A DNA stretch of 64,000 nucleotides from Exophiala sp. HKRS030 (GCA_023897205.1 JAHWDD010000003.1:1243665-1307664); one strand, 5' to 3'. Positions 48,643 through 60,891 are shown, counted from the stretch's first letter. The notes: generated by a model not told the origin, from the sequence alone. Translations and numbers: made by a program.

Positions 48643-49107
48643 TTATTGACAGAGTATTCCATACGCGTCGGAAAATGTTGTCTCAGACCTACTCATACCA
48701 AGCAGAATGACCTCACGAGACTGCGAAGCACTCACGGAGAAACTCACCGTGATCCAGAATTGGGTAGGGAGTGGAGGACGGCAATGATGATTGTGCACCA
48801 TCTCCCACTGTGGCGGACATAGGTCTTCCACACAGACAAGGTTGAGCTTGCGAGCAGAGGCCAAAGCCTTCGGATTGATGCAGAGGGAGTCTGTTGTAGC
48901 TTCCTGATGGGTCGTACATCCGGGATTAGCGGATGTTAAGCTATATCGAAGGTCCTTGAGGTACAGCTTCTCATGCAATTTTGTCAGCTGTAACAAGAGA
49001 GGCAAGTTATGATGTTCAATGGGTGACGCAGTCGATGATGCTGTTGAGAAGAAGCAGTAGCACAGAAAGGCTGTCACTGCCGGGGACAGTGGAGATGGAA
49101 ATGTCAT
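48643..49107 (-). CDS. Possible small secreted Cys-containing protein
   Basis: Frame of 154 codons from ATG 49107 to a stop at 48643. The first 28 residues resemble a signal peptide (TFPSPLSPAVTAFLCYCFFSTASS). About five Cys follow in the mature part (PGC, SLC, LVC, DLC, HHC). The last 30 codons after a GTGAGT donor-like site at about 48749 look unlike protein, so the true 3' end may be spliced. No family recognised; could be a species-specific secreted protein or chance. Confidence 0.35.
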   Translation of the reverse strand: MTFPSPLSPAVTAFLCYCFFSTASSTASPIEHHNLPLLLQLTKLHEKLYLKDLRYSLTSANPGCTTHQEATTDSLCINPKALASARKLNLVCVEDLCPPQWEMVHNHHCRPPLPTQFWITVSFSVSASQSREVILLGMSRSETTFSDAYGILCQ

Positions 49108-49212
49108 ACGAGGAGAGACTTGTACTTCTCCATCGTCAGCCGGAGAGACACAGAGCGACCATGATTCGAAGTCGGGAGTATTGGTGATGAAAAAATGCAT
49201 TGTCAGCGACAT

Positions 49213-51915
49213 ATCGAATCCAATAGTTCATTGGTGGTGACAAGTTTTGGGACTCTGGTTGAATGTCATGACGTGGTGTATCGAGTGCGGATGAGATTTC
49301 CATCTCCATCTCGGCTTCAATATCTATGATGCGGCATTGTGATGAAATGGCCATTCATTTATCCGCAATGACAGAGTAACAGTGTGCGATTCGCCGCAGT
49401 GATGTTCACGAGACGATGCCCATTACTGGACGGAACTGAAGGCTAGACGAATTCGTTACTCTGTGAGAAGGCCTTCGACAAGTCGACAACGCAACTTCCC
49501 TTGGATGGAAAAAGAATTCGCGTGCTAAGTCTCGTGAGATCAATTTATGAGGAAGCTGGATGAAGAGTCCGTAGAATGTTTGAGGATGCTAGAACTGCCG
49601 GAATGTTAAGGTGCTTTCTTTAGATGAATATACAGTCCGTAATCCACGAGGCTCCGGCTTGATACTCCGTAGTATCAGTGACTCTTTGGGCTTACAATCA
49701 AGTTCTAAGACTCAGACAATCGATATGGATGAGGCGGAGATCTTGTAGCGATAAGGAAATTGCGTTCTCAACGCCTGTCATATATTTCAACATTATCCAG
49801 AGCCTGGTAACTTTGGTGGTTGTGTGTTCGCAGATCCAGCACAGCCCCATATAAGGAGAAGAGCCCATACTTATGAAGGTCAGAGAGGAGGGAAAATTCA
49901 GCGTTCAAGATTCCACCTGCCAAAAAAAAGCAAGGTGTTTTTCTATCTACGGAGCTCCAATGACAGTTGAAGGACATCGGGTGACAGCAAAAACAAGCAA
50001 CACAAGACGGTGGAGGGTGCGTTTTTTAGGGCTGGTAAGGTTGAGCCAGCGAGAGGTTGGCGGCTGGGTCGAGGACGAAGAGCACGGGCGTTGACATGGT
50101 GGTGCTGAGAAAAGACATCACAGTCAGTGCTCATACTGGGAACTGGAAGCATCTACTGTAGACACGTCAAGGTTGGGCGCATGGACACGGACGATGTCGA
50201 CGTTTTTCGATCTGGATCTGGTGATTGTGCCAGGTTTCGTATCGCACCGTTCAAAATGATAACTAACTTTCACACTTGTACGTGTCCTCTGTACCCAGTA
50301 GTTACCACTTCGTCAAGATGTTCCGTCGCCAGCTTGGACGTTCATGTCAAGTGAGACCGTGACAGCCACTTCGCGCCAAGTTGCGACGCGTCAAGTGAAC
50401 ACGGAGCACGTCAAGCAGCCACATATGAAGGGCGCATCAATCGAGATCGTGCCTTACTATTCTTGTCATGCTCACAGAAACACCACAAACAGTAGTGGAC
50501 GAGGGCTCGGAAATGCGGTACAGTGTCGACCTCTGCTAATTAATTTTGTGAAACCCAGCGAGATCACATTATACGAAGTAATCTTGTCTGAATTGAACCA
50601 ACAAATCGCGGAGTACAAGATTACGACGAGTACGAGTACGGAGTACACCAAGAGGACGATCAATCGGTGAGTGTGACTCCGTAATCATACGAGAAGAGAG
50701 TCCGACGCCTCATCCTACCCAAGGTGATGACTGTTAGACCAATGGGGAACCATACATCTTCTCATCAACCACCATCCACCGGCAGTCCAACCCCTGAACC
50801 CACGACGAGGGACCAACATGAAACTCCCCAATTCCGTTTGGCGTAGTATTTTCATTTTCCACGATGAAAATCCTTACGACGCATTGAGCACCCATTGCTG
50901 TGGCTGGGCTCTCTTCTGGTCAACCTGACGCTTGGTACTCACGTACAGTGGGCTACAGATAGCTCGGTCGTCAGCCTGCAGTTAGAAAACGACAGACAGT
51001 ATGCTATACAAACATTGGGCATGACAAGCTCTTTGAGTATGCGAGTACCCCGTACTGTACTCGTACACTATGTACAGTACTTGCAGCACTCCATCTCACG
51101 GGTGCATCCTCCTGAACCTCTAGGCAAGCATTTCCACCTCTCGTCGCTGGGAAACCAAGTGAGCAGCCGAAGAGGAGCACACGCGAGAGACCATTCGGCA
51201 CAAGCCCTGACTGTCCCGGCAAATTAATTGCAGCTTTCGCTTCTCCTATTCGCAGATCCACCTCTGCTGTTGCTTGAGCGCGCCTGTGACAGCCCAGTCC
51301 CTCCTCCCTGGCTCGAGTCAGCTGCGAGATTCTAGCGCCCATGTGGTCCGTCGGTGGCTTTCACATCGAGCTCCATCACTGGCTCTTTGGCCTAGCTAGC
51401 CTCCTGGTACCTGCGTTGGTGTCAAAGCCTCCCGCAGCCTTAATTTGAGCTTTGGCGAGCCTTCTAGTGGACCACCGGTCTCCGGCCTTGACTCAAGCTG
51501 CTCCTTTTCCTTACGAAGTCCCCTGTCTCTTTCACCTTGATCGCTCGCGCTTCTCCAGAAGTAATCTCCAGGCACTGCCATCGAAGCTCCATCGCTAGCC
51601 AGTTACGGCGAATGGCTAACACTTTGGTTCAGCGTCCGGCCCCGTCAGAGCCTCTGGCCGCCGCAATCTCCCAGACTACGAGCGCGTCCTACAAGTACCT
51701 CAAGATGCCCAATGCCTTGCACTTTTCCTTTCGCATACCCAAGCTGTGACTTTTGTATCCAAACGCCTTGACTCCGGTCGTCCACTCTTTCGAGTTCAGC
51801 TCCAACCACGTTCGTTTTTAATAAACCACACAAACCAGCCTCTTCGCTTTTCGAAGCCTTTATAATTTTTTGATTCCGGTATCTCGAAACCAAACGACCA
51901 CAAACAACCAACAAC
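49213..51915. other. 2.7-kb gene-free stretch
   Basis: Upstream of the GPI-anchored protein gene. TACTCCGTA at 49663 and TACGGAGTA at 50637. Only short, unconvincing frames. The last 100 bp, rich in CAA/ACC before the ATG, are the leader of the wall-protein gene. Confidence 0.5.
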
Positions 51916-52734
51916 ATGCGTACCTCCGTCGCCGTCGCCGCTGGCCTTGTTGCCGCTGCATCCGCAAAGACCTACTCCGTCACCGTCACCGACGATGTGA
52001 CCATCACTTCCTGCGGCCCGACCGTCACCAACTGCCCATACGCCGCTCCCACCGAAGGCGGTGCCTGGGACGACTGGACCTCGACTACCACGACCACTAA
52101 GCCAGTCGCGCCTGTGAGCACCTCCAGCGACCCTGCCTGGGCTGACTGGACCTCGACCACCACCACCAGCAAGCCTGTCTCTCCCATCAGCACCACCAGC
52201 TCCTCCGAGGGTGCCTGGGGTGACTGGACCACCATCACCAGCAGCAGCGTTCCTGTGTCTCCTGTCTCGACCAGCTCCGCTGCTTGCCCCAGCTACACGG
52301 CCACCACTCCTCCCGCCTGGTTCTCTCTCCTGCCAACTGAAGTCCTCAGCTCCATCTCTGCTGCCTGGACCGGTGCTCCTCCCGCCGACTGGTGCTACTA
52401 CACCTACAGCACCTCGTCCGTCGCAACCAGCCCAGTTGCCCCAACCAGCATTCCAGTTGCGCCAATCTCTACCAAGACCGGTTCCCCATACTGGCCCGCT
52501 GGTCCTACTTCTGAGACCCCTGTTGCTCCTGCTTCCACTGGTACTGGTGTCTGGTCATACACTCCGTAAGTTTTTCCTTTGCCGTTTGCCAAAGAAGAGG
52601 AACTCGAATATGCTAACGGTTACTCTAGATCAAGCCCAGTCAGCCCTGCTACCTTCACTGGTGCTGCATCTGCCAACGCTGGCTCCTTCGCTTTCGCTGG
52701 TCTCGTTGCCGCCGCTGCCGTCGTCATGGCATAA
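51916..52734 (+). CDS. GPI-anchored Ser/Thr-rich cell wall protein
   Basis: Model: join(51916..52565, 52629..52734), 251 aa. Signal peptide MRTSVAVAAGLVAAASA with cleavage before KTY. Mature protein is Ser/Thr/Pro-rich (likely heavily O-mannosylated), with a first Cys pair (TSCGPTVTNC) and a second pair later. Exon 2 adds the GPI signal: small residues (GAASANAG) then a hydrophobic tail AFAGLVAAAAVVMA at the very C-terminus. Residues 50-121 contain three tandem copies of a 22-residue unit starting AW-x-DWT. Probably a structural or adhesive wall mannoprotein. Without splicing the GPI signal would be lost. Confidence 0.9.
52063..52278 (+). repeat. Tandem coding repeat, three AW-x-DW units
   Basis: Residues 50-71, 74-95 and 100-121 of the GPI protein: each begins AW(D/A/G)DWT, continues Thr/Ser-rich, and ends P-V-x-P-x-S-T-x-S. 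The spacers are 2 and 4 residues. DNA identity between units 1 and 2 is high, so the array is probably young. Confidence 0.85.
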
Positions 52735-55040
52735 ATGCCCTTTTTAGTGCTGCGTTTTTGCTTTATCACGATTCACATGGCCACATTCTGAGGACAGGAA
52801 ACACGTCTTGGGGGTTGTGATATTGGAGAAGGGGTTTTTCTTGCATGTCTTTTTTGTTTAGACGCAGCCAGAGGTGCTAGCTGGGATTTCCGCTGTAGCT
52901 AGCATTTTGCGTAATACCTACTTGATTTACCGGATATGGTTTTTCTGCCCTTTTTCCCAAGGCTTGATGCGCACGCGTTTTTCGCGTTCATTTTCTCGCT
53001 GTACACCAAAATACTGATTGACCCATGACCATCGAAAAAGCCAAACCTCAGGAGATGGGAAGTGGCAGTGAGTGGGGGAGGTTTCGTCTCCTGTCTGTCG
53101 GTGGAAATTAGACGTCGCCCAAAGCAGAATATAGACATTTTACTCCGTACTAGATCTCCAGTGGAGCCCGGCCCCCTGTTCCTTCGGGCCAATACCCACG
53201 CCGTATCCTCTACGCCGTCGTTGCTTCTATCTTCGTTACGGTCGCTGCGTTCTTTGCTGACTGTTTGATGTTCTGAAACATGGCACTGATGGTTCCTATG
53301 TCTAAGTGTCATGGTCTGGCTGTCAAGATATCTCCCTACGTACATTGGGCTCGTACTATGACGCTGAGCATGGCCAAGGACGGTCCTACGCGTCCTTTAC
53401 ATCGAGTTGGCGTATTTAGGTCCGAGCCGGATGGCGAGAACTACGCATGAGAACTGCTCACAACTACAGTAGAGCAACAACGAGATAGTCTTGTGTGATC
53501 AAATGTATGCAATATCTACAATACTCCGTACAACAACGATCCCAGAATCCCGGCTCGGTTCCGTGGTCATTCACCGCACTTGTACAGTAAACAATCACCT
53601 GGCCTGCTGGTGGTGATGATGGTGAGTAAAGCGCGGTGAGTGAACCAGGCCTTCAATCGCAGAAAGCCCCATCGCTCCGTATCATTTCAGTGTATGGCTT
53701 CCCACGGAGGCGTGGCAACCCTTTACCGTGCTGAAGGAATCTTGAGGTGTCCTCTATCGAGCTTCCTGCCTGAGCGATAATTGCTGCCAACAGCCCGGTG
53801 TTCGATAGCAGTGCATGTGCTATGACTGCTTCTCAGTTGCGACTGAGTCGTATTCACTCACCTTTGTGTCCATCAATCAAGTCAGCAGACTACCTTGAGG
53901 CTTACAAAGGTCCAGTCATTATTATGTCAGGTCATCCCTTCCCCATGTATACAAAACTGCGACGGTCAATACGAGCTTTCGTTCTTCATATTCGCCTTGG
54001 CAGTTCCCCCGGAGATCCGGTTCCATGCACCATCGCAGTTTTGACCCAACTCGCCAAAAACTGCGAATCTTGAAACTACCGAAGAGCATTACAGTACTCC
54101 GTCTTATAATTGGCACTCTCTTCTCCGCCCCAAGATTCGGCCCTGGCCTCAAGATGTCCGCAGGTGCAAATGGAGCGAAGTTGGGGGCTAGTTGCTTATC
54201 ATAGCCTCAATAAGGGTCAGCTCTAACTGATCTAGGTATGAATGCATAAGATCAACTTCTCCGCGTCAATCTTCCTCACGTATGATTGCTCACCGACATG
54301 TTCAGGGTATGTATGCATGATGACTGACCTTGCGTCGGACGGATGTTTCTCGAAATGGCTCAATATCGCGACGTCGACATGTCACGCTGCTTCTCATGAT
54401 GAATCGAACGTCAACGATCGGCTAACACAGCCAACAACATGCGAACATGTTGTCTTGTGCTTCCACTACGGAGATGGATATGGCCACTACACTAACCATC
54501 CATCATCATCTCAATGGTCCTTAACCCACACATTCTCTGTACCACGAGGTAAGTGGGCAACAACTAACGAGAATCCCGCCCCCGTTCATCCTTTGTCGCC
54601 TGATGTCGTCAAATCTTACTACAACCTCCCTCCCCCCATGTGCCTCAATGATGCATCTCCTTGTCGGGCCGTAAAGGCTTTTGCGAAGCAGGTTTGCCTA
54701 TTTGAGCCACTATTACGGAGTATTTCTTGTCGTCTTCATGCTTGTTCTTTGTGGAGTTTTTGTCTCCCTGCTAAAGCTCAGGCGGCGTCCAACTTCGCCT
54801 CTGACAAGTGCCGGCGTGGTGGGAATTCGATGGTCACCAACTAATATTATACAAATACCCCAGTACACTACAAATTGGAGCCGGATTAGGCCAGCTCGCG
54901 TTGAACATCTCATACATTCAAATATCCTAACTCTTCTGCAGCTCTATAGGATTCCATATTCCCACCTACGTTACCACATTCGCTGTATACTAGTCTTCAC
55001 TTTCAGCACCGTCAGAGCTGGCGGCAACTTCCTTATTGTC
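52735..55040. other. 2.3-kb gene-free stretch
   Basis: Between the wall protein and a Pro-rich protein gene. TACTCCGTA at 53141 and 53522, TACGGAGTA at 54714. A 200-codon frame at 54242-54844 has odd composition and no family likeness; I do not take it as a gene. Confidence 0.5.
53141..53530. repeat. Two of at least 11 copies of the intergenic 9-mer TACTCCGTA
   Basis: Exact copies of TACTCCGTA or its complement TACGGAGTA start at 16280, 28273, 28843, 30959, 33905, 39225, 49663, 50637, 53141, 53522 and 54714. All lie between the genes called here. About 0.5 copies are expected by chance in 64 kb. Function unknown; may be a regulatory element or trace of small repeats. Confidence 0.7.
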
Positions 55041-55847
55041 ATGGCCTCATCAGGTCACGACTTCTTCAGCCATGTACGGTCAAAGTTGCGACCCTCGAGA
55101 TCGAGCTTGCTCTTACCCGCATCCTCCTCCACAAACGATTTAACTACCTCTAGACCAGAAGTTGAGCCTTGGGAAGACATTCCGGCAGAGTATCGCCCAG
55201 TGGAAAGGGCAGCTGTACGGCCACCATCAGACCACTATATACCTTATCGGCCAACTCCGGGACCACCTCCTCGACCGAGGACAACGTCACCCGCTGCAGT
55301 ATTTCGACCAAAGCTGAGAATTGATACGGGGAACGGACCATCATACACCAAACCGAAAGAGCATCGGCGACGTTCGGACCAATACTTCTCCACAGGTGTT
55401 CTAGAACGAAATTCTAGGATGCATCAACGTAATCAACAGGCTCAAGATCGCCGCAAAAGCATGAGTGTGGAAATAGCTGCTGCTCTACCACCAGATCACT
55501 TCAACCCTCCGCCGCCATATTCTCTCCCTCAAGAAGCTCCCGAACAGAATAACCACCACAGCCACACGAGACCGCAATCGTACCAAGCATATCATCCTAA
55601 GCCACTGCCAGGTTTGCGTCCCTACGACCCTCGGGACTACGTCTCAACGAGCACCTCTTCGGCCCATAGCACGTACCATCCCAGTAACACCAGAAGGGCG
55701 ATGATGGAAGTTCCCACGATAGAAGCTCAAGAGCCTACGCCTGTATCGCCGATCAACAGTCTAGACCAGCAGTACCTGGCGCTCAGGCGACGCGGGCCCA
55801 GCATCACGGTCGACAGTTTGTTGGCACATCCAATGCTGCAGCGATAA
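55041..55847 (+). CDS. Pro-rich hypothetical protein
   Basis: 268 aa, ATG 55041 (TTGTCATGGC). No domain recognised. Opening MASSGHDFFSHVRSKLRPSR is followed by a long disordered Pro/Ser/Arg/His-rich region with PPPPYSLPQ and several S-x-x-R phosphosite-like motifs, ending in a more ordered DQQYLALRRRGPSITVDSLL. The end resembles short linear-motif tails of fungal signalling adaptors, but this is not evidence of function. The frame is open much further upstream without ATG; the start given is the first in a leader-like context. Confidence 0.6.
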   Translation: MASSGHDFFSHVRSKLRPSRSSLLLPASSSTNDLTTSRPEVEPWEDIPAEYRPVERAAVRPPSDHYIPYRPTPGPPPRPRTTSPAAVFRPKLRIDTGNGPSYTKPKEHRRRSDQYFSTGVLERNSRMHQRNQQAQDRRKSMSVEIAAALPPDHFNPPPPYSLPQEAPEQNNHHSHTRPQSYQAYHPKPLPGLRPYDPRDYVSTSTSSAHSTYHPSNTRRAMMEVPTIEAQEPTPVSPINSLDQQYLALRRRGPSITVDSLLAHPMLQR

Positions 55848-56632
55848 AAAATCCATGGAGCTTTCCTGTTACCAGCAGGAGCATGGAGAAGAGGCGTTTT
55901 TAAAGCGCGAGCGAGTTTTGACTGAAGCATGCATTCCTGGGCCACGCGACGAGGAGCCTTTGGTGGCTTCAAGATATACCTGCGCGACGATTTGAAATAT
56001 CCCGATAAATCATCGTGTGTAAGCCATGAAATTGTATTTGAGCCATTCAGCAAGTCGATCCCTCGTTGTCGCAACACATTTCTTCAGATCTGCGCACAGA
56101 TCACCACCCACGTTACTGGGATCTAAGCTTTCCGTGAGGTTGGGAAAACAAAGGGAGGTCCCTGCGCAAAAGGCCCCGGCCACCTGAAACGCGGTTTTTC
56201 TGGAAGGCCAGGAAATCCCGTGTGCACAGACCGCCATGGAGGTTGGCATGACATTGCTTGAGCTTACCAGCTTGCCAGCTTCATCAGCAACACCAGCCTT
56301 CAAGCATACATAGTTGTATATCTTGCCACCACGGGACCGCCGATCTTGCTGTTCTCAGTCAATCTACCCAAAATCCACTCGTAAGCAATTCTTGATAAGT
56401 CTTACATCAAACACCCCTTGAACACGTGTGTTTCTCCAACGTGCTTGACTGTTCAGCAGGGTCTTAGTGTTGCTCAAGATCAAGATCCTGATCACATCTT
56501 GGATAGCGAAGCTCATCACCTTGGATACTTGTTTCACCAAACGTGCTTGACTTGCACGGCGGCGTACCGGTATCGCTCAAGGGCAGAATCCTGATCGCAC
56601 ATTCCTTTTCCTGGCGAAACTCTCAGTCAAAC
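55848..56632. other. Intergenic stretch
   Basis: About 785 bp. Contains an imperfect direct repeat of a CAA-CGTGCTTGACT segment at about 56437 and 56538. No gene seen. Confidence 0.4.
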
Positions 56633-57337
56633 ATGGCGCCAATCCCATCGATTGATGTGCTCGCCCACGACATTACAGTCGGCGATTCAACACCACTGCT
56701 GCAACACCTGAAAACTCGCGATCTCCCTCCCCAAGCATTCGTCGGGACGATCATCGTCCTCATCATACTGGCATCACTCGTCTTTGTTGGTTTCACCTTG
56801 GCCGTCGGGAAGATCTGGTCACTGGTCGCCCAACGATATGGTTGGGGTGCATCTGAACGACGAAGGCAGATCGACTGGGCCAGACAGAATAGCAACAACA
56901 ACGTGGTCTGGTCGACACACATGGGAGACGACGACCTCCGAGCCCAATTCGCCGCGCCGTCGAGACTGTCGAGATTATTCTCCATCGGGTCGCTGTCAAG
57001 TGAGAATGGGCGTTGCCCGCTTGATCGAGGCATCGTCGCTTCCGCCAGCGGCACCCACGGTCCTGCACAACTTGTCGTTGATGAGAAGAAGGCCAACCAG
57101 GAGATTGTCGAGGTTGTCGAGATTGTCGACGGGCTCGACCATGAAAAGGCCCCTCCCACCACCAAAAAGGTGTTTTTGACGCAGGTCAAAGCAAGATCGC
57201 CGAAGAAACCTTACCGTCTCCGATACGCAAAGTCACTCGACAATATCCGACGCGTCAGCAACTCTCTCAAAGAACTGGTTACTCGAAAGGACAGCATGCC
57301 AGTGCATTATAAAAAATTGATTGACGAGGAGGACTAG
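56633..57337 (+). CDS. Single-pass membrane protein of unknown function
   Basis: 234 aa from ATG 56633. One strong transmembrane segment (AFVGTIIVLIILASLVFVGFTLAVG, about residues 38-62), a short extracellular/lumenal N-terminus, and a basic cytosolic tail with RYGWGASERRRQIDWARQ near the membrane, Ser-rich SRLSRLFSIGSLSS, then VEVVEIVDG and a Lys/Arg-rich C-terminus. No family recognised. The membrane-proximal aromatic/basic part suggests a small adaptor or fungal-specific plasma membrane protein. Confidence 0.65.
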   Translation: MAPIPSIDVLAHDITVGDSTPLLQHLKTRDLPPQAFVGTIIVLIILASLVFVGFTLAVGKIWSLVAQRYGWGASERRRQIDWARQNSNNNVVWSTHMGDDDLRAQFAAPSRLSRLFSIGSLSSENGRCPLDRGIVASASGTHGPAQLVVDEKKANQEIVEVVEIVDGLDHEKAPPTTKKVFLTQVKARSPKKPYRLRYAKSLDNIRRVSNSLKELVTRKDSMPVHYKKLIDEED

Positions 57338-58147
57338 GAGTGAGGATGATGAGGAGGAGGGATGGTGGTCAATTGTTGGGGGAGATCTCTTTGTACTGTA
57401 CTGTACTGTACTGCCATTCTGAAATTTGGTGGACGCTTCATGCATGACACGACAGGAGGACGATGACGATACACGACTTTGGCTGAAATGCCCTTTTTTG
57501 ATGACACCTGTATTTGATAACAAGTTTACCTTCAGGTAGTTTAGATCTCATGAAACGAGTGATGATTTTACTTTTTCCCAAACCACTTTCCGTCCGTACT
57601 CGTACTGTTGCTCGTTTTCGTTCTCGTATCAACTAAACAATCGGATTTATTTTAGGAAAGTTTGCCGGAAATGATAAACATATCTCAACATCCCGTCCAG
57701 CGTCTGTGTCTTTTAAGGTCCTCGATTCTTCTTCTTTGCGTCCACTCTCACTCCTCACCCAATCAATCTCTCTCGATTTCGCCAGAATGTCAAATCCATG
57801 GTGTCGATTTTGCCGAATGTGGAAGATGATGTCGATAGTGGCGGGGTACGGCGTCCTGGAAAAAAAGCTTCATGTTTCCCTCCTTGTCCTCAAATTCCAT
57901 TCCTGGTCTTTGTGGCAGCATACATGGTATAGATATGCTTTCATTCCCAAGTTATGACGACTTCTCAGGTAAGATTGTGTTTTGATCCTGCCGACCAAAC
58001 AGTTTGCTCTCTTTGTTCCCTTCCAACATTGCCTGCCGACCAAAACGCGCTTTGCTCTCCTTGCTTCGTTTACTATTGCAAATCAGAGGTGAAGCTTCTT
58101 ACCTTCTTTTCGACCATTGCGTTCTTCGGCACAAAAGCATTCCAAAA
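57338..58147. other. Intergenic stretch
   Basis: About 810 bp between two plus-strand genes. Includes a (TGTAC)4 tract and CT-rich sequence at 57720-57790 typical of a fungal promoter. A short frame at 57706-57957 has no likeness. Confidence 0.45.
57392..57411. repeat. (TGTAC)4 microsatellite
   Basis: Four perfect TGTAC units followed by TG, just downstream of the membrane protein gene. Confidence 0.9.
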
Positions 58148-60709
58148 ATGCTTCTCAATCCTTCCCACAAAATCACCTTCAGCGGCTTGCCACCTGACGT
58201 GCTCGATGCGTACGTGCGGTACAAGAAAGGGAGCCGCGCACTGGTGGCATGGTTGATCCAGTACAGTCCGACGCCGAACCGTCGCGTCAAAACACTGCCC
58301 ATCAAGGAACTCGAAGCTCTGGCAAAGACGGCCGCGAAAAGGCTGCGGGCTGTACCCGACATGGTGCATTTCTATTTTCGAGAAACAATCACGTCTCGCA
58401 AGAGACTCAGCAAGTATTTCCGTGCCCAGGTGGATGAATCGGCCGTTGATGTCGACACGATCAATCACGAGCATTTCACGACAAGGTAAGGAAGGTTATT
58501 TGTCGGTGCTTTGACGAGTGCAAACAGTGTACACCTGAAGTTTCCTCAAAACTGACTTTGATTGATCATCACGAAGCCTGGCTCAGATTTACAACGATCT
58601 CTGTGCGTGTTGTGGTCGCAACGACCATAAATCGGGAAGTCAAAAGAGAGAGTCGGTCGCGTCGTCCCTGGAAAGTCCGAAGAACACTTACCTTGGTCTG
58701 GACGTGGAACACATCGACGAACCCGAGGAAGAGTCTGAGCAAGATGCGCTTTCTTCATGCCCAGAATGTACCGCAGCGGGCCCGACGAGTTGCGAGGGCA
58801 AGAGTCCAGAAGTTCACTTCGGTGACGACGAACTCGGGACATTTCTCGAAGTGAATGAAGCCATCCAGGTAAAGTCTCACAGTACCAGTACCTTCCTTTA
58901 CATGACTTACTGATCGGTAAACAATAGCGTATCAGTGATATTTCGTCCTCCGTTGAACGTTGCTGGGCTCTAGCCGCGAATGGCCACCTTTCCTTCCCGG
59001 TAGCTGCCTTTGTTACGGACGTCGCATTTTCGATGTTGCGTCAAGTCGGGGTCGAGTTGCTCACGCATGACGAGGATCTCACACTTTCGAGACTTCATCA
59101 GCTGTGTTGTAAGCGAATCGGTGACGAGGTCACGAACGGTGAGAATTCGGGCGACGGTGGCCACGTTCTTCTCGACGAGCTGCAAAAGATGGAACAATCA
59201 CTCCTTCATTTTCGAGAAGGACACAGCAAGTTGCTCATCCAGTCATGCGCTGTGTGCGTCCAGAAACCTGCCGAATACATCCAACCACCAGCAGGCGGCA
59301 GTGGGACCACGGCAAGACCCCGGTTCGTGGAAGCGATAGTCGACAATATCGTACACCTCGTCGCTAGGACGGCCGCACCACCCAACATCGTCAGAAACAG
59401 TACGCCCGTGTACGCCGACGTGGGCTATCTGATCACGCGGGACGACGAAAAGGCCCAGTCCTGGTCCGCCATCTTGGGTCTTGAGCTGCTGACCAAAGGC
59501 TACCGGAGCTACCTCGAGTCCCTTCCTTTGGCCAACGAGATCTCTAGGTGCCGTCTCGCGGCTCTCCGGCTGGCCCAGCAAGCTTCTTCGCAGGTGTCGA
59601 GGGTCCTCAACGACAAGACGTGCTTCCCCTGCCGCTGCACCCAGACGTTGGCGTATCATTTGCAGAATCTCGAGGCCGATTTGAATTCCTACGCCAAGTA
59701 CAAGTGCTGGGACATATACTTTCAGTCGCCGTGGGTCGCGGGGAACCAGATTTTGGAGATTCTCGACCTGTGTCACTACTACGGCATGCGACTGTTCAAC
59801 TACCGACACTACGTCGGGGCGGTCTTGCATTCCTACAACGCCCTCACGCAACTCGACCGTCTCAAAAAGATCCCGATCCTGGAAAGTCTCTGCGATCAAT
59901 TTGGTGGTGTCTTCTTCCCGGGTGGCACGCGGCCAAAGGGCAGTTTCCGCGCGTGCTGGAGTCGACACGTCGGCGCTCGCCTAAAGTTCAAAAGGGGCCA
60001 CAAGAACAGAAACAGCAACGACGCGTGGTGCATGGCGATCCCGGCCCACGCTGCCCGTCGCGCCGCCGGACTCGGGGCTTACGGTGGCAGCGGCGACACA
60101 GATTCGACCAGCAAGGTCGATTGTCTTGTTTTCAGGGTCAAACAGCAAGACTACAATGTCGGAGACGACGTGTGGGACAGCCTAAACGTCGCTGCCGCCG
60201 ACGTCGTCGATAAAAAAGGTTGTGCTACCACCCGGACGACCAAAAGACGGAGTGTTGGGGCTACGGTGTCGTCGCAGCGGCGTCGCGAGTCGTTGTCGAC
60301 GTCAACGGAGTCGTCACAACAACCACGTCTTTTGGATCTTGCAGAAGCGGCACAAAGGTCTTTTACAACCGCCACAACCGAGTCGGGTGTCTTACCCCTC
60401 GCGCGCTTGAACATGTTCGCCGTCTTCGAGAGGTGCGTGCAAGTCGTTTCGACATTGTCAGATGGCACCCACACCAGCCCCGACGAGAAGGGAAGTAATT
60501 GTATCTGTTTCGCGAGTGCCATTCTCACGGGCGGGGATAGGATCGTGGATGCACGCAAGTTTGGTCGTTTCGAGACGTGGAAAAAGGATGAAAAAGAATG
60601 CGTCATTCAAGCTGGGAAAGCGATTTTGGATGCTTTTGGAACCGTGAAGGAGGACGACGATGATAGCAAAAACAAAGACGATGGGGAAGAATGGTTATGG
60701 AGTATTTGA
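58148..60709 (+). CDS. Large protein with DUF6604-like N-terminus
   Basis: Model: join(58148..58485, 58577..58868, 58928..60709), 803 aa. The N-terminal LPPDVLDAYVRYKKGSRALVAWLI, followed by LEALAKTAAKRLRAVPDM, is the pattern of the fungal DUF6604 domain (residues about 15-110 onward). A CACCGRND motif and an acidic EPEEESEQD linker follow. The middle is helical with WDIYFQSPWVAGNQILEILDLCHYYGMRLFNYR, conserved in such proteins. The last 180 residues are low-complexity (Arg/Ser/Thr) with an acidic tail. Function of the family is unknown; proteins of this kind are numerous and variable in filamentous fungi. Splice sites are strong. Confidence 0.72.
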
Positions 60710-60891
60710 TTGTTCACTTCAGTTTAGCTTAGATTAGGTTAGCTATCTGAATCGTAAGTACCCCGTGGGTAAGTATGTGGGATGAACCCCCTTTTGCTTT
60801 GGCTGCTGAGACAAACCTCAAGGACTTCTCGGCAGAGCTCGATGCTCTCTTTACAATGGGTCAATTCGTGCCCTTTCCTTATCGCTGTTAT

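Noticed and set aside
54242..54844. 200-codon plus-strand frame
   Set aside because: Random-looking composition, overlaps the upstream extension of another frame, no splice or promoter context.
59243..59968. 241-codon minus-strand frame opposite the DUF6604-type gene
   Set aside because: Antisense to a well-spliced gene with clear codon structure; no homology pattern.
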